From contig NZ_QAON01000001.1 in the NCBI RefSeq assembly GCF_003051055.1, positions 434,001 through 498,000 of the forward strand: a stretch of 64,000 nt of DNA, written 5' to 3'. The position numbers and the translations under genes are program-made. Below, one piece after another: positions 1 through 8,924 of the stretch (position 1 is the stretch's first letter; each line of letters begins with the position of its first letter). Below the pieces are notes generated by a model, which saw nothing but the letters and a program-made list of their open reading frames with translations, did not search any database and was not told where the DNA came from. The stretch comes from Agitococcus lubricus (GTDB lineage Bacteria; Pseudomonadota; Gammaproteobacteria; Pseudomonadales; Moraxellaceae).

Positions 1-813
1 ACACCTGCTGCTCATAGTTTAACCACCAGTCCGTCAACGGTGTCTCGTCATATTGATGCGATGGAAGCGACATTGGGGGTGCGCTTGTTTTTGCGTAGTC
101 AGCGCGGTTATTTATTAACCGATGCAGGGTCAATGTTGTTAGAGCGTGTCAGCGAAGTTGAACGTTCGATGCAAGCGGTGGAGCGGCAAAGTGATGCCTT
201 ACAACAACTCACAGGCGTGGTTAAATTAACCACCGTTGAGTCTATCGCCCATTTTTTGTTAGTGCCAAACTTACATCTGTTTGCCGCACGTTATCCACAA
301 CTACAAGTAGAATTATTGGTAAATAGAAATTTGGCCAATTTAGCGCGTAGAGAAGCGGATTTGGCCTTGCGTATTTTTAATCCTGCTCAAGATGAACACG
401 AGCCTGACCATATTGTGCAATATGTGGCTAGTTTTTATTTTGAACTGTATTGTACGCCGCAATCCTTAGCTGCCGTGGGTAATGATTGGCAAAAACTGGC
501 GCATGTGTCATGGGATGGCGCATGGTTTAGACTACCAATGGTCAATTGGTTACAGGCGTTATTTGGCCAACAACCGCCATTATTACGCAGTAATACTATG
601 CAAACGCATTATCAAGCGGCGTGTAGTGGTATGGTGGCGGCATTATTACCCAATTTTATCGGGGATGCTGATAGTCGATTAGTCAAAGCAACGACTATTG
701 ATATAGATACTCGGCAAGAGCTATGGTTATCTTATCATCGCGACTTAAAAGCCAGTTCTAGGGTCATGGCCATGCGTGATTTTATCATCGAGGTATGTCA
801 GCAAGTCTTGTAG
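1..813 (+). CDS. LysR-family transcriptional regulator, 5' end missing
   Basis: The reading frame is open to the left edge, so the true start lies outside the window. The visible 270 codons begin inside the winged helix-turn-helix (AAHSLTTSPSTVSRHIDAME, then LGVRLFLR and GYLLTDAG), the classic LysR DNA-binding signature. The rest is a LysR-type effector-binding domain, with GVVKLTTVESIAHFLLVPNL starting the periplasmic-binding-protein-like fold. LysR proteins are usually about 300 residues, so some 30 residues are missing. These are cytoplasmic one-component regulators that often control a divergent neighbouring gene, which here would lie outside the window. The effector and targets cannot be read from the sequence. 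An internal GTG at 40 is not a credible start because it would remove half of the DNA-binding helix. Confidence 0.9.
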   Translation, partial: TPAAHSLTTSPSTVSRHIDAMEATLGVRLFLRSQRGYLLTDAGSMLLERVSEVERSMQAVERQSDALQQLTGVVKLTTVESIAHFLLVPNLHLFAARYPQLQVELLVNRNLANLARREADLALRIFNPAQDEHEPDHIVQYVASFYFELYCTPQSLAAVGNDWQKLAHVSWDGAWFRLPMVNWLQALFGQQPPLLRSNTMQTHYQAACSGMVAALLPNFIGDADSRLVKATTIDIDTRQELWLSYHRDLKASSRVMAMRDFIIEVCQQVL

Positions 814-962
814 TTGTTTTATAGGCAGTCATCGTTTTTAAAAAGTCTAATCATGCAAAATACCAATATAAAGAGTAAGGCTTTATGTGGAAAGCACTGG
901 TATTTTCGAGCGGTTTTGCATACCATCCCAAGCCTTAATCCACCTAGAGCGCATAACATTTT

Positions 963-1175
963 ATGGAAAATAAAACTGCACGTTTGACGATTTTGGTAGA
1001 CCCCGTCAAAAAAGAAGCCTTTGAAAAACTCTGTTTGGCGCAAGATTTGACGCCTTCGCAGGTAGTCCGCCAGTTGATTCGGGAGTATTTAGAAAAACAC
1101 GGTGTGAAATATGCCACACAAGCCAAATTAGCACGGCCTGATGATGCTAAATATGATGAGGGAAATGATGACTAA
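963..1175 (+). CDS. Ribbon-helix-helix (CopG/Arc-type) small DNA-binding protein
   Basis: This is a 70-residue protein. The N-terminal half (ARLTILVDPVKKEAFEKLC, then LTPSQVVRQLIREYLEKHG) reads as a beta strand followed by two helices, the ribbon-helix-helix fold. The C-terminus is acidic and probably disordered (DDAKYDEGNDD). Such proteins bind DNA as dimers and act as autorepressors, antitoxins or plasmid-type regulators. No toxin-like partner lies beside it: the upstream gene is a LysR regulator and the downstream gene is convergent and unrelated. An orphan regulator is therefore more likely than half of a toxin-antitoxin pair. The start ATG at 963 has only a weak purine-rich Shine-Dalgarno sequence. 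The fold assignment is good; the target is unknown. Confidence 0.75.
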   Translation: MENKTARLTILVDPVKKEAFEKLCLAQDLTPSQVVRQLIREYLEKHGVKYATQAKLARPDDAKYDEGNDD

Positions 1176-1229
1176 GGTGTTGAATAATCAATAGCTAAAT
1201 GCACCAAGATATCCCCTGAGCAGGGAGGA

Positions 1230-1280
1230 CTTAGTGGCAAATTAACAGCGGTGCAGGCTGTTAATCAGCGCCAAACTAAG
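1230..1280. repeat. Long imperfect hairpin between convergent genes
   Basis: An outer stem CTTAGTggc/gccaaACTAAG encloses an inner perfect 8-bp stem TTAACAGC/GCTGTTAA around a 7-nt loop. It lies between two convergent genes and could end transcription from either side. No T-run follows on either strand, so it is not a textbook intrinsic terminator. Confidence 0.5.
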
Positions 1281-1295
1281 CCCTAAAGCAAACAA

Positions 1296-1655
1296 TTAAG
1301 AAAAATCTAAGGACTTTTCAAAGACTTTCAGTTCGTGACGAGCCATTGCCAAATTAGAGCGTTTACGGTCTAGCACCACATAAATAAATAAATTTTTGTT
1401 AGACTCTAAGGGGCGAATTAAGTGATAGGCTTTGCCTAAACTAATCAAAATATCTTCAATGTCGTCATTTAGGCCTAACGCACTGGCCACGCGACGTTTA
1501 GAGCGTACCACTTCGGCATTACCTGCCGCAGCGAGGTCTAAATCAATCCCGCCGCCACCTGCTTTAGCCATCGCTAGACCACTGTCAGAATCTACTAAAG
1601 CACCTGCCACAAAACCATCAATAGATGACAAAGGGTCAATAGAGAATTTAGCCAT
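1296..1655 (-). CDS. Roadblock/LC7-like small protein
   Basis: This is a 119-residue protein. The frame is open further upstream to 1727, but the start at 1655 is chosen because TTGAGGA lies about 7 nt before this ATG and the first residues (MAKFSIDPLSSIDGFVAGAL) fit the domain start. The alternation GALVDSDSGLAMAK, DLDLAAAGNAEVVRSKRR and YHLIRPLESNKNLFIYVVLD matches the Roadblock/LC7 fold, a small alpha/beta scaffold that in bacteria often works with Ras-like MglA GTPases or in polarity and motility control. No GTPase gene is visible nearby, so partner and role are unknown. The family assignment comes from recognising the pattern and is fairly but not fully secure. Confidence 0.65.
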   Translation of the reverse strand: MAKFSIDPLSSIDGFVAGALVDSDSGLAMAKAGGGGIDLDLAAAGNAEVVRSKRRVASALGLNDDIEDILISLGKAYHLIRPLESNKNLFIYVVLDRKRSNLAMARHELKVFEKSLDFS

Positions 1656-2294
1656 AATATTATCCTCAATTATTAGATTTACAAAATCCGACCATAATAC
1701 CTTGTTTGTTTGAGTGTATATAGTCAATTTTCTTTCTTAAACAAGACCTTAGCTTTGGTTTATTTGTTTGTTGTCTATACAAATAGTTCAAAAACTAGGT
1801 CTAACCACCTTCAAGTGTTTAGCACTCAATCCGCTAACACCTGAAATTCAGACATGACTTGAGCCTAAGCTCATGCCGATGCAAAAGCCAAAATAATCAC
1901 CTGTTCGTGATGTCGTTGATTGTTAATGCGTTGTTAAGAACGCTGTCGGCCACCAAGCGCTAGGGGAAGTATCACGCGTGTGATAGACAAATAATCTGTA
2001 TGGTGTGTGTACGGTTTCATGGCGACAATCCTTCGTTAGATGTTCTTTTTGTCGGTGTTCTATTATTTCATCATCATTATTAAGGCAACATTAAATGCTA
2101 CTAAAATAATCTTTAATGTATTTTTTGTTAGACTATGAATAACATTTTATTATCATAATATGTGTATAAGTATTTGTAATAAAATGTGTTTGGCCAACTG
2201 CTTCACAAAATACTAAACAATAAGGCTTGACGACCACTTAGGCACACGGTAGGGATAAAGACCATATTTTAATACTTAAAAGGGCTTAAGAGAG
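1656..2294. other. Non-coding interval upstream of the AI-2E-type gene
   Basis: About 640 bases of AT-rich DNA between divergent genes. It must hold promoters for both the Roadblock-like gene and the AI-2E-type gene, but I could not pick a convincing -35/-10 pair. One short palindrome is visible (TATCAC gcgt GTGATA, 1970-1985). No tRNA, small RNA or gene-length frame was recognised. Confidence 0.4.
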
Positions 2295-3356
2295 ATGATG
2301 GAAACCTTGGCAACCAAAGGATTGCACCGCGCATTGTTGGCGATTATTCTGATTATTCTGTTTGTTTTAGCCTATCAAGTCCTTGCCATATTTATGATTC
2401 CTGTGGCGTGGGCAGGGATTTTGGCCTATGTCACATGGCCAGCTTATGCACGCTTACAACGACGTTTTCCGTATCATCCAAATACAGTGGCAGGACTGAT
2501 GAGCTTTGCCCTGACGTTATTGATTGTTGTACCGCTCTTAGTCGCTATTTTTACCTTGCGTCACGAGGCAGCACTGGTTTATGACCTTATTGCGAGCAAA
2601 ATAGGGCAAGGCTCATTTCAGCTACCCACATGGTTAAAAACATGGCCGTTTGCGAAAGAGTTACAAGCCTTTTTAGATAATCTTTTAGCTAACCCAGAGT
2701 CGTTCAAAGCGCAAATACAAATTTGGTTTCAAAAAGGCTTTGGTGCCGCCGCACAAGTGGCAGGCAGCATTGGTAAAAATGTGGCTAAGTTGATGATGGT
2801 GTTGTTTATTTTGTTCTTTTTTTATCGTGACGGTGAAAAAATCGTTGCCCAAGTACAACGCGCTTTGCAGGTCTTAATTGGTGAACGTGTACACCGTTAT
2901 ATTCAGGCGATTGGCGACACAACACGGGCTGTTGTGTATGGCATTGTATTAACAGCGTTGGCACAAGGTTTTTTGGCGGGTGTGGGTTATGCCGTTGCGG
3001 GTTTAGAGAGTCCTGTTTTTTTAGCCGCTTTAACGGCCATGATTGCGATGATTCCCTTTGGAACTCCCTTTGCGTGGGGAAGTATTGCCTTATGGTTGAT
3101 GATGAGTGGTCAGCATGTTGCGGGTATTGGTTTGGCTTTATGGGGTGCATTGGTTGTGAGTTCTATTGATAATGTCATTCGACCATTAGTGATTTCCAGT
3201 GCGACGCAAATTCCTTTTTTGTTGGTGATGTTTGGGGTTTTGGGCGGATTAAGTGCGTTTGGTATGGTAGGTTTGTTTTTGGGGCCCGTGATTTTGGCCA
3301 TTTTGCTGGCTATTTGGCAACAATGGTTGGATGATAAACCAACGGCTGAAGACTAA
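2295..3356 (+). CDS. AI-2E/PerM family transporter (DUF20-type membrane protein)
   Basis: This is a 353-residue polytopic inner-membrane protein. Two N-terminal hydrophobic helices (LLAIILIILFVLAYQVLAIF and the following segment) lead into a more polar region at about residues 85-155. A block of helices follows at about 160-345, with the family-typical RDGEKIV, GTPFAWGSIALWL, SSIDNVIRPLVIS and FLGPVILAILLAIW. Length and layout match AI-2E family transporters. The name comes from one proposed exporter of autoinducer-2; other members are linked to sodium/proton exchange or pH tolerance, so the substrate is not predicted. Two adjacent ATGs (2295 and 2298) follow a GAGAG. The gene stands alone. 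Confidence 0.85.
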   Translation: MMETLATKGLHRALLAIILIILFVLAYQVLAIFMIPVAWAGILAYVTWPAYARLQRRFPYHPNTVAGLMSFALTLLIVVPLLVAIFTLRHEAALVYDLIASKIGQGSFQLPTWLKTWPFAKELQAFLDNLLANPESFKAQIQIWFQKGFGAAAQVAGSIGKNVAKLMMVLFILFFFYRDGEKIVAQVQRALQVLIGERVHRYIQAIGDTTRAVVYGIVLTALAQGFLAGVGYAVAGLESPVFLAALTAMIAMIPFGTPFAWGSIALWLMMSGQHVAGIGLALWGALVVSSIDNVIRPLVISSATQIPFLLVMFGVLGGLSAFGMVGLFLGPVILAILLAIWQQWLDDKPTAED

Positions 3357-3625
3357 ACCTTATGTGTCCGCAACTTCAATCAACAGCGCAATAAAACTTC
3401 GGCTAAAAACGATAAATACATATTGGCCTTCGCCTGTATAAATGTTATTACATACGCCATAGCCGCTGTACATCTGGCACTTGCATTGGTCATGGCCGCG
3501 TGGAGCTTAGACGAATAAAGATATTGCTGCTGTCTGGGTATGATAAGTTGCTAATCATGCGGATAATCAGCAAGTATTGGCCATACATACCCTAATACAT
3601 GACTTGATATTCGCACCTAAAAAAC

Positions 3626-3639
3626 AGAGTAATTACTCT
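3626..3639. promoter_or_regulatory. 14-bp perfect palindrome, candidate operator
   Basis: AGAGTAATTACTCT is a perfect inverted repeat 115 bases upstream of the large cytochrome gene. It could be an operator for a dimeric regulator. No regulator family was matched to it. Confidence 0.35.
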
Positions 3640-3644
3640 AAAAA

Positions 3645-3663
3645 AATAATGATAATTCATTGA
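3645..3663 (+). promoter_or_regulatory. Fur-box-like sequence upstream of the cytochrome cluster
   Basis: AATAATGATAATTCATTGA matches the first 12 positions of the classical Fur consensus (GATAATGATAATCATTATC) at 11 places. The second half is shifted by one base. It lies about 90 bases upstream of a haem-protein gene, where iron control would make sense. AT-rich DNA gives chance matches, so this is tentative. Confidence 0.35.
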
Positions 3664-3754
3664 AAACAAAACAAAAATTAGAGCTTTTGCACCAGTTGTT
3701 TCTGACGAATATTCTCGTTAAACTGCTGCAAAATTGCTCAGTTTAGGAGCCAAC

Positions 3755-6205
3755 ATGAAAAAACGTATTTGGGGTTTAGCAGCGATTTCGACCATTGGGG
3801 TTGCGTCGGTCGTTGTGCATTTTGCAACCCTTCCACCACCACCTCCACCTATTCCGCCCGTACCAGAGAATATTCCCATTCCTACCGTACCTGCGTTGAC
3901 ACCTTATGACATGCCAACGGGCAGCGTACCTGTCTCGAATGAGCCATACCGCTCAACGAATCGTAGTGTCTCTTTATCCGATTTAGCTGAGCGTAAGTTA
4001 ACAACGGGGGTTTACCAAGGCACACCCTATTGGAAAAAACGCGAACAATGGTTCAAAGACCATTTCTATGACACCTTAGCTGCACGTAAAGTCTGGGATG
4101 CAGGCACATCGCCCGATACCCACAAACGCGGAGGGCCTGTGACGTGGACATATCAACCCATTCCACAGTACATTCCGCCTAGCTGTGATAAGCCACAACC
4201 CACAGGTTATGATGCCGAAAGCTGCCGTTATATTATGGGCTTATTTACTGACGTTGCTGACCCTGCAAAAGCACAAGCAATGCGTGACCAAGTGCGTCGT
4301 GGCCGTGATGTGTGGTTCAAAGGCACGTTTGGTAACCAAGATGAAAACATGTTGCTGCAATCGCGCGTGGTTGGCAAAGAAAATATGTATTATCCGTGGT
4401 TAGATACCCGTACACGTTCACAACGCTTTACCAAATGGGGCTTAATTAATGACCCCGATTGTGTACAGGGCGATGCCTCCACCAATTGGTATGACAAATG
4501 CCAAGACCCACATTCGTCGGGCGTTTTAGGTTATCGTAAATATTATGCTGACCCTATCAAAGATGGTGCGGGCAAAGTCGTTTATGACCCGCAAACAGCA
4601 CCTTATTCTGAGACAGAAATCAAAGAAAATAAGCGTTATGTGATTGGCCACCCTTGTGTGCAATGTCACGTTGGTTTTGACCCTACCAATCCACCTGATA
4701 ATCCTAATCAACCTAAATGGGAAAACTTAAGCGCAACCATTGGCAATCAGCATATTCGTCAACCGATGGCCTTCTTCCAAGGCGCACCTAGTAATCATTT
4801 AGCTAACCAAGCGGTATTGGCGGGTCGTTTAGGGACTATCGACACCTCGTTGGTGGCTTCTGATTGGCAACATAATCCAGGCACACAAAACAATATTATG
4901 GACTTCCATAATAAGCGTTTATTTGAGCATGTCATGCGTGACCCTGTGACAGGTGAAGTCAAAAAAGCCATGACCCGTCATGTCTTAAAAGGTGGCGAGG
5001 ATTCTGTGGGTGAGCATCTGGCTCTCATTCGTGTGTATGTGAATATTGGGATGTGTACCGAAGAATGCTGGACACCTAATTTCCCCTATCCAGGTCAATT
5101 TTTTGGTCGTGGAACCAAACAAAGCCCGATGCGCATTATGCAATGTGCGAATCAGTGTGACGCATGGAATTATGCCGATAGCAAAATGGATGACCTTGCC
5201 GCTTTCTTAATTACAGGCGGGCCCACTTATTTGATGGCGGCGCGTGATAAGGATAATACGTTGGGTAAACAATACATTGACCTCAAAGTAGTGCCGCGTG
5301 GACACGATGTCTTTGCTCAAGAGTGCGCCAGTTGTCATAGCTCTAAATTTGCACCTGCGAATATTCGTGCCGACAAAAATGCCTTAGCCAAGTTTTATGA
5401 AGGCCATGTGTTTGGTAAAGAAGACTATTGGCAGCATGAGTTTAGTGATGCTAAACGCCTAGACCCCAATTTTATCAGTAAATATTTAGCCAAAGATGGT
5501 AGTGGGGTGTTACGTCCTAAGCAGTTTGCCGAAAAAGGCGTGTTTGGCCAAGATTGGTTGGGTAATGACGAGCGTACGCCGTTTAATATTGTCGGTACGA
5601 ATATGTGCCGTGCCTTGCATGATAACCACAACAAAGGCCATATTTGGGAAGAGTTTGCGTCGGAAACCTATCAAAACTCACCATCACCGGGCAGTGTCAA
5701 ACAAGTGTTTAACCGTGTCTTGCCTTTAATTGGTGGTCTAAGTTTGGGTGAGCGTAAAATTGAGGGTGGGGCAGGGTATTTGCGTAATATCTCCTTATTA
5801 TCGGTATGGGCAACTGCGCCTTTCTTACATAATAATGCGATTGGTGAAGTCACCTTCTTGCCTGATGGCTCGCCCGACTATACGCTCAGTGGCCGTATCA
5901 AACAATTTGAAATGGCGTATGAAGAGTTGATGACCTCGGACAATCCAAACGTGACGCCACACCGTCCAGAAAAAATCACTACCTTTACCGAAGACGTAAA
6001 AACCAGTGGTCGAGAAGATGCGCAAGGCCCACAGCTGATTACCTTCAAAAAAGGGACACCTGTGGCTCATGCCTTGTCCTCAAACCCACACAGTCCGTTA
6101 TTTATGAAGTGTGATGATTTGGTTGAAAACAAAGGCCATCAGTTTGGTGTCGATTTATCTCCCGAAGATAAATATGCCTTACGAGAGTTCTTAAAGTTGA
6201 TGTAA
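3755..6205 (+). CDS. Large di-haem c-type cytochrome, RoxA/MauG-like (tentative)
   Basis: The protein has 816 residues. The ATG at 3755 is chosen over an upstream in-frame start because TAGGAG lies 7 nt before it and it opens a signal-anchor sequence (MKKRIWGLAAISTIGVASVV), followed by a proline-rich linker (about residues 27-45). Two CxxCH haem-binding sites are visible: CVQCH at 301-305 and CASCH at 524-528. Late motifs TNMCRALHDNHNKGHIWEEF and LLSVWATAPFLHNNAIGE resemble di-haem enzymes of the cytochrome c peroxidase/MauG/RoxA superfamily, where such a segment packs around a haem. RoxA-type proteins are periplasmic or secreted dioxygenases and peroxidases; which chemistry applies here is not shown. 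It is the first of four same-strand genes that look like one haem system, but a terminator separates it from the second. Confidence 0.7.
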   Translation: MKKRIWGLAAISTIGVASVVVHFATLPPPPPPIPPVPENIPIPTVPALTPYDMPTGSVPVSNEPYRSTNRSVSLSDLAERKLTTGVYQGTPYWKKREQWFKDHFYDTLAARKVWDAGTSPDTHKRGGPVTWTYQPIPQYIPPSCDKPQPTGYDAESCRYIMGLFTDVADPAKAQAMRDQVRRGRDVWFKGTFGNQDENMLLQSRVVGKENMYYPWLDTRTRSQRFTKWGLINDPDCVQGDASTNWYDKCQDPHSSGVLGYRKYYADPIKDGAGKVVYDPQTAPYSETEIKENKRYVIGHPCVQCHVGFDPTNPPDNPNQPKWENLSATIGNQHIRQPMAFFQGAPSNHLANQAVLAGRLGTIDTSLVASDWQHNPGTQNNIMDFHNKRLFEHVMRDPVTGEVKKAMTRHVLKGGEDSVGEHLALIRVYVNIGMCTEECWTPNFPYPGQFFGRGTKQSPMRIMQCANQCDAWNYADSKMDDLAAFLITGGPTYLMAARDKDNTLGKQYIDLKVVPRGHDVFAQECASCHSSKFAPANIRADKNALAKFYEGHVFGKEDYWQHEFSDAKRLDPNFISKYLAKDGSGVLRPKQFAEKGVFGQDWLGNDERTPFNIVGTNMCRALHDNHNKGHIWEEFASETYQNSPSPGSVKQVFNRVLPLIGGLSLGERKIEGGAGYLRNISLLSVWATAPFLHNNAIGEVTFLPDGSPDYTLSGRIKQFEMAYEELMTSDNPNVTPHRPEKITTFTEDVKTSGREDAQGPQLITFKKGTPVAHALSSNPHSPLFMKCDDLVENKGHQFGVDLSPEDKYALREFLKLM

Positions 6206-6227
6206 ATAAGTGCCTCGTCCTGTAGGG

Positions 6228-6262
6228 TCTGGGTGAGTAAATCAAGCTCACCCAGATTCTTC
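6228..6262 (+). terminator. Intrinsic terminator after the first cytochrome gene
   Basis: A perfect 10-bp stem TCTGGGTGAG/CTCACCCAGA with a 9-nt loop is followed by a pyrimidine run TTCTTCTCT. It sits 22 bases after the stop codon, so the next cytochrome gene probably depends on read-through or its own promoter. Confidence 0.75.
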
Positions 6263-6303
6263 TCTACATGAAGGGGAGAGGATGTTTTTTATTTAGAGCC
6301 ACT

Positions 6304-7998
6304 ATGAAAAAAATAATACTTGGCATCGCCTGTTTGCTCGGTCTGGCAATCATAACGGCACTGACCCTGTTGAATACCCCAAGTACGCCACCCATTAGTG
6401 ATTTAGCCAAACAAACGCCAGTTAAACAGCTCAGTCTATCAAGCCAATTAATTCCCGACACTGACCTGCCGCCTGACGGTACGCGCTCTTTATTTGACCA
6501 TCTGATGGCTCAAAATAATGGCTTGCCCTATCCCTTTAGCCAACTGATTCAATTACTCAAACAGCAACATCCCGAAGGGCTAGAACCTATTAGTTTATTG
6601 ATTCCCCATGGCCGCTCCTTATTAAAAGGCCAAGCTGATGATGCACATCCGCGTATAGTGGTTGCGGCAGATTTTGACGGCCATAACGCGCCCGCAGGGT
6701 TGGGCTTAACGACGCGTGGACAATTATTTTTGGGCTTTGTTGAAAATGCTAATGAAATTGAAGTATTGAGTTATAACGAAAAAGCAGGACGTTTTGAATT
6801 TCAATTAGTGCAAAATTATTGTGAAGGCTGTGTGCCAAGAATTGTTTATGCGCGACGTGCGATTTGTACCACTTGCCATCAAGGAGGAACACCGATTTTT
6901 TCGCAACGGCCTTGGAATGAAACGAATGGCCAACAAAGTACAGCCGCTGCGATTGCCGTTGCACGCAAGAGTCAACAAGCCTATCAGTCTGTTGCTTTAC
7001 AGCAACCCTTAGCCCATTCTGAACGCTTTGACCAACTGACCGATATTGGTAATTTTTATCAGGTAACACAACGGTTATGGTTAGATGGCTGTGGTGCAGA
7101 CGGTAGTCAATGTCGTCGGCAAATGTTAAGGCTTGCACTCCAATATGCCGATAATGCGGGCGGCTTTGATGCCAACAGTACCGATGCACAGACCTTAAAA
7201 CAATTACAGGCCAAACACTTTCCAAAAGACGGTATTCCCGTACCTGAGTCTGACCTGTTAAACCGTGACCCTATTGGCGACAAACAAGGCATCAAAGGTT
7301 GGTTACGCTCTTTAGTAACCCGCGATATTCAATTTGGCGAAGGTGCAAAAGATAACGAAGATTTAAGCGCCTTTGAAAAGCTACCCCCCTTACGCAAAGA
7401 GCTAGACCCACTGACGCTGCGCACACCCAAACAAGTTTTAACGGCACAAGACATAGACGGTGTGTATGGTTTAGCCAGCTTTTTTAGTCAAGCGGATATC
7501 ACTACCTTATTACAGGCCAATGGTGGCCATTTAGCGCCCTTATTGGTCAAAATTTCGCAGTTGCCAGACACCGTATTTGCCGCCAAACCATTTTCACGCG
7601 TGGCGATGATGCAAGTATTGCTGGCAAAAAACCGCGATTATTGTTGTCTCAATACCACAGAAATGTCGCCGCCTGTGGTGTCGGGTGTACCGCCATTGGT
7701 GATTAAACATAAACCTGAGTTACAAGCCTTTGCCGACTATTGTTTTGCTTGTCATCGGGGCAATCCTGCGCAACGTCTGAATTTTATGGCAGGGGCAACC
7801 GAAGAAGACGTATTAGCCAACATTCAAGCGAAAAAAGAAATTCGTGATGCCTTAGATTGGGCGAGATATGAAGGCAGCGATAAAGCCAGTAAATTGATGC
7901 CGCCGCGAGATTCCATACAGTATCACAAGTTAAAACAAGCTGATGAAAAAACGCGCCAACAAATGCGTGATACCGTACCCAGTTTATTTGATTTTTAG
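6304..7998 (+). CDS. Putative di-haem cytochrome c-like protein of unknown function
   Basis: The protein has 564 residues from the ATG at 6304, which opens directly into a signal-anchor helix (MKKIILGIACLLGLAIITAL). An upstream in-frame ATG at 6268 would add 12 polar residues before it and is less likely. Two CxxCH sites are present: CTTCH at 188-192 and CFACH at 480-484. A nearby C-x2-C pair (CEGC) about 15 residues before the first site may be structural. The segment around the first site (VYARRAICTTCHQGGTPIFS, then PWNETNGQ) looks like a conserved family, but I cannot give it a named function. It is exported and membrane-tethered or periplasmic by inference. Placement between two other haem proteins suggests electron transfer or oxidation within one pathway. 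Confidence 0.6.
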   Translation: MKKIILGIACLLGLAIITALTLLNTPSTPPISDLAKQTPVKQLSLSSQLIPDTDLPPDGTRSLFDHLMAQNNGLPYPFSQLIQLLKQQHPEGLEPISLLIPHGRSLLKGQADDAHPRIVVAADFDGHNAPAGLGLTTRGQLFLGFVENANEIEVLSYNEKAGRFEFQLVQNYCEGCVPRIVYARRAICTTCHQGGTPIFSQRPWNETNGQQSTAAAIAVARKSQQAYQSVALQQPLAHSERFDQLTDIGNFYQVTQRLWLDGCGADGSQCRRQMLRLALQYADNAGGFDANSTDAQTLKQLQAKHFPKDGIPVPESDLLNRDPIGDKQGIKGWLRSLVTRDIQFGEGAKDNEDLSAFEKLPPLRKELDPLTLRTPKQVLTAQDIDGVYGLASFFSQADITTLLQANGGHLAPLLVKISQLPDTVFAAKPFSRVAMMQVLLAKNRDYCCLNTTEMSPPVVSGVPPLVIKHKPELQAFADYCFACHRGNPAQRLNFMAGATEEDVLANIQAKKEIRDALDWARYEGSDKASKLMPPRDSIQYHKLKQADEKTRQQMRDTVPSLFDF

Positions 7999-8151
7999 AA
8001 CCACGCCTCCCGCTTAAATTAGGGGGAGGTTGGGAAGGGGTTGACCTCACCCCGACCCTCTCCTTACTCAGGAAAGGGAGATGCTACCCCTCCCTAAGCC
8101 TCCCTTATATGGAGGCAGAGGATTTTTGGTTGAGATGGCAGGAAAATCATA
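7999..8151. repeat. GC-rich CCTCCC/GGGAGG repeat cluster between cytochrome genes
   Basis: This interval is packed with short complementary tracts (CCTCCC, GGGGGAGG, CCCCTCCC, GGAAAGGGAG, TATGGAGGCAGAGG) that can form several alternative stems. Similar tracts occur at about 47880-48120, 52022-52080 and 53880-53945, so it is probably a dispersed intergenic repeat rather than gene-specific control DNA. Confidence 0.55.
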
Positions 8152-8922
8152 ATGCGTGTTAGTTCATTAATTTTATTATCACTTTGGGGTATCACTCACC
8201 TGATGCCAGCTCACGCCATGCCCGTTTTTGCGCGTTATTATAAGCAACAATATGGGTATATGCCCTCATGTCATGCCTGCCATACCGAAGGTGGCGGTAC
8301 ACCATTAAACAACTATGGTAAAACCTTTAAGGATAACGGCAAAACCTTGGCCGCATTTGGCAAAATGGCTAGTTTAGATAGCGATGGTGATGGCATAGTC
8401 AACAGCCTAGAGGCACAAGCTAAAGCCAATCCTGCGGATAAAAATTCTACACCTGCTAAAACAGGTAATTGGTTAGATTTAGCCAGTTTAATTCCTAAAG
8501 AAGTCCAAGCCTTGTTTCCGACTATTCGTGCTTGGTTGCCTAAAGATGCTGTTTTAACTGCTACGGATATTGCCACGGCCAAAACGATGGGTGCAAGCCT
8601 CAGTATGGCTGATGAAAATACGATTTATATTCCTGTTGAAAATCAACGTCCTGCGGGAACAGCCTTAATCTTTCCTGCCCAATATCAAGGTAAAACCTTC
8701 TTTTTGTTAATGGCAACCGACAAACAACTCAAAATCACCCAAATCAAAGTGATGAATGCCACCGAAGTGCCTGCTGCTAAATCCAGTAGTGTTTATGGAA
8801 AATTTGTCGGTATGGCTGCACAAAGTGTCCCCGCACCAAGTAGCAAAGACCTTGATGCTGCCATTACGCAGGCGGTCAAAAATGCAGGCGTTTTATTGTA
8901 TGTACGCCTTAAAGGAGCCTAA
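8152..8922 (+). CDS. Periplasmic mono-haem cytochrome-like protein with EF-hand-like loop
   Basis: This is a 256-residue protein with a clear signal peptide (MRVSSLILLSLWGITHLMPAHA, cleaved after about residue 22). One haem-binding site CHACH lies at residues 40-44, soon after the mature N-terminus, followed by a glycine-rich turn (TEGGGTPLNNYG). At about residues 75-95 is a calcium-binding-like loop, LDSDGDGIVNSLEAQ, of the kind found in thrombospondin-type-3 or EF-hand-like repeats. The C-terminal 150 residues contain no further cysteine pair. It ends two bases before the next gene, so the two are almost surely co-transcribed. A small periplasmic electron carrier or haem sensor for the cluster is the best guess. 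Confidence 0.65.
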   Translation: MRVSSLILLSLWGITHLMPAHAMPVFARYYKQQYGYMPSCHACHTEGGGTPLNNYGKTFKDNGKTLAAFGKMASLDSDGDGIVNSLEAQAKANPADKNSTPAKTGNWLDLASLIPKEVQALFPTIRAWLPKDAVLTATDIATAKTMGASLSMADENTIYIPVENQRPAGTALIFPAQYQGKTFFLLMATDKQLKITQIKVMNATEVPAAKSSSVYGKFVGMAAQSVPAPSSKDLDAAITQAVKNAGVLLYVRLKGA

Positions 8923-8924
8923 GT

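Noticed and set aside
963-1175. Ribbon-helix-helix gene as an antitoxin
   Set aside because: No toxin-sized gene lies beside it in the same direction; the neighbours are a LysR regulator and a convergent Roadblock-like gene.
6749-7225. Minus-strand frame of 158 codons inside the second cytochrome gene
   Set aside because: It lies wholly within a convincing gene with signal anchor and haem sites and shows no domain of its own.
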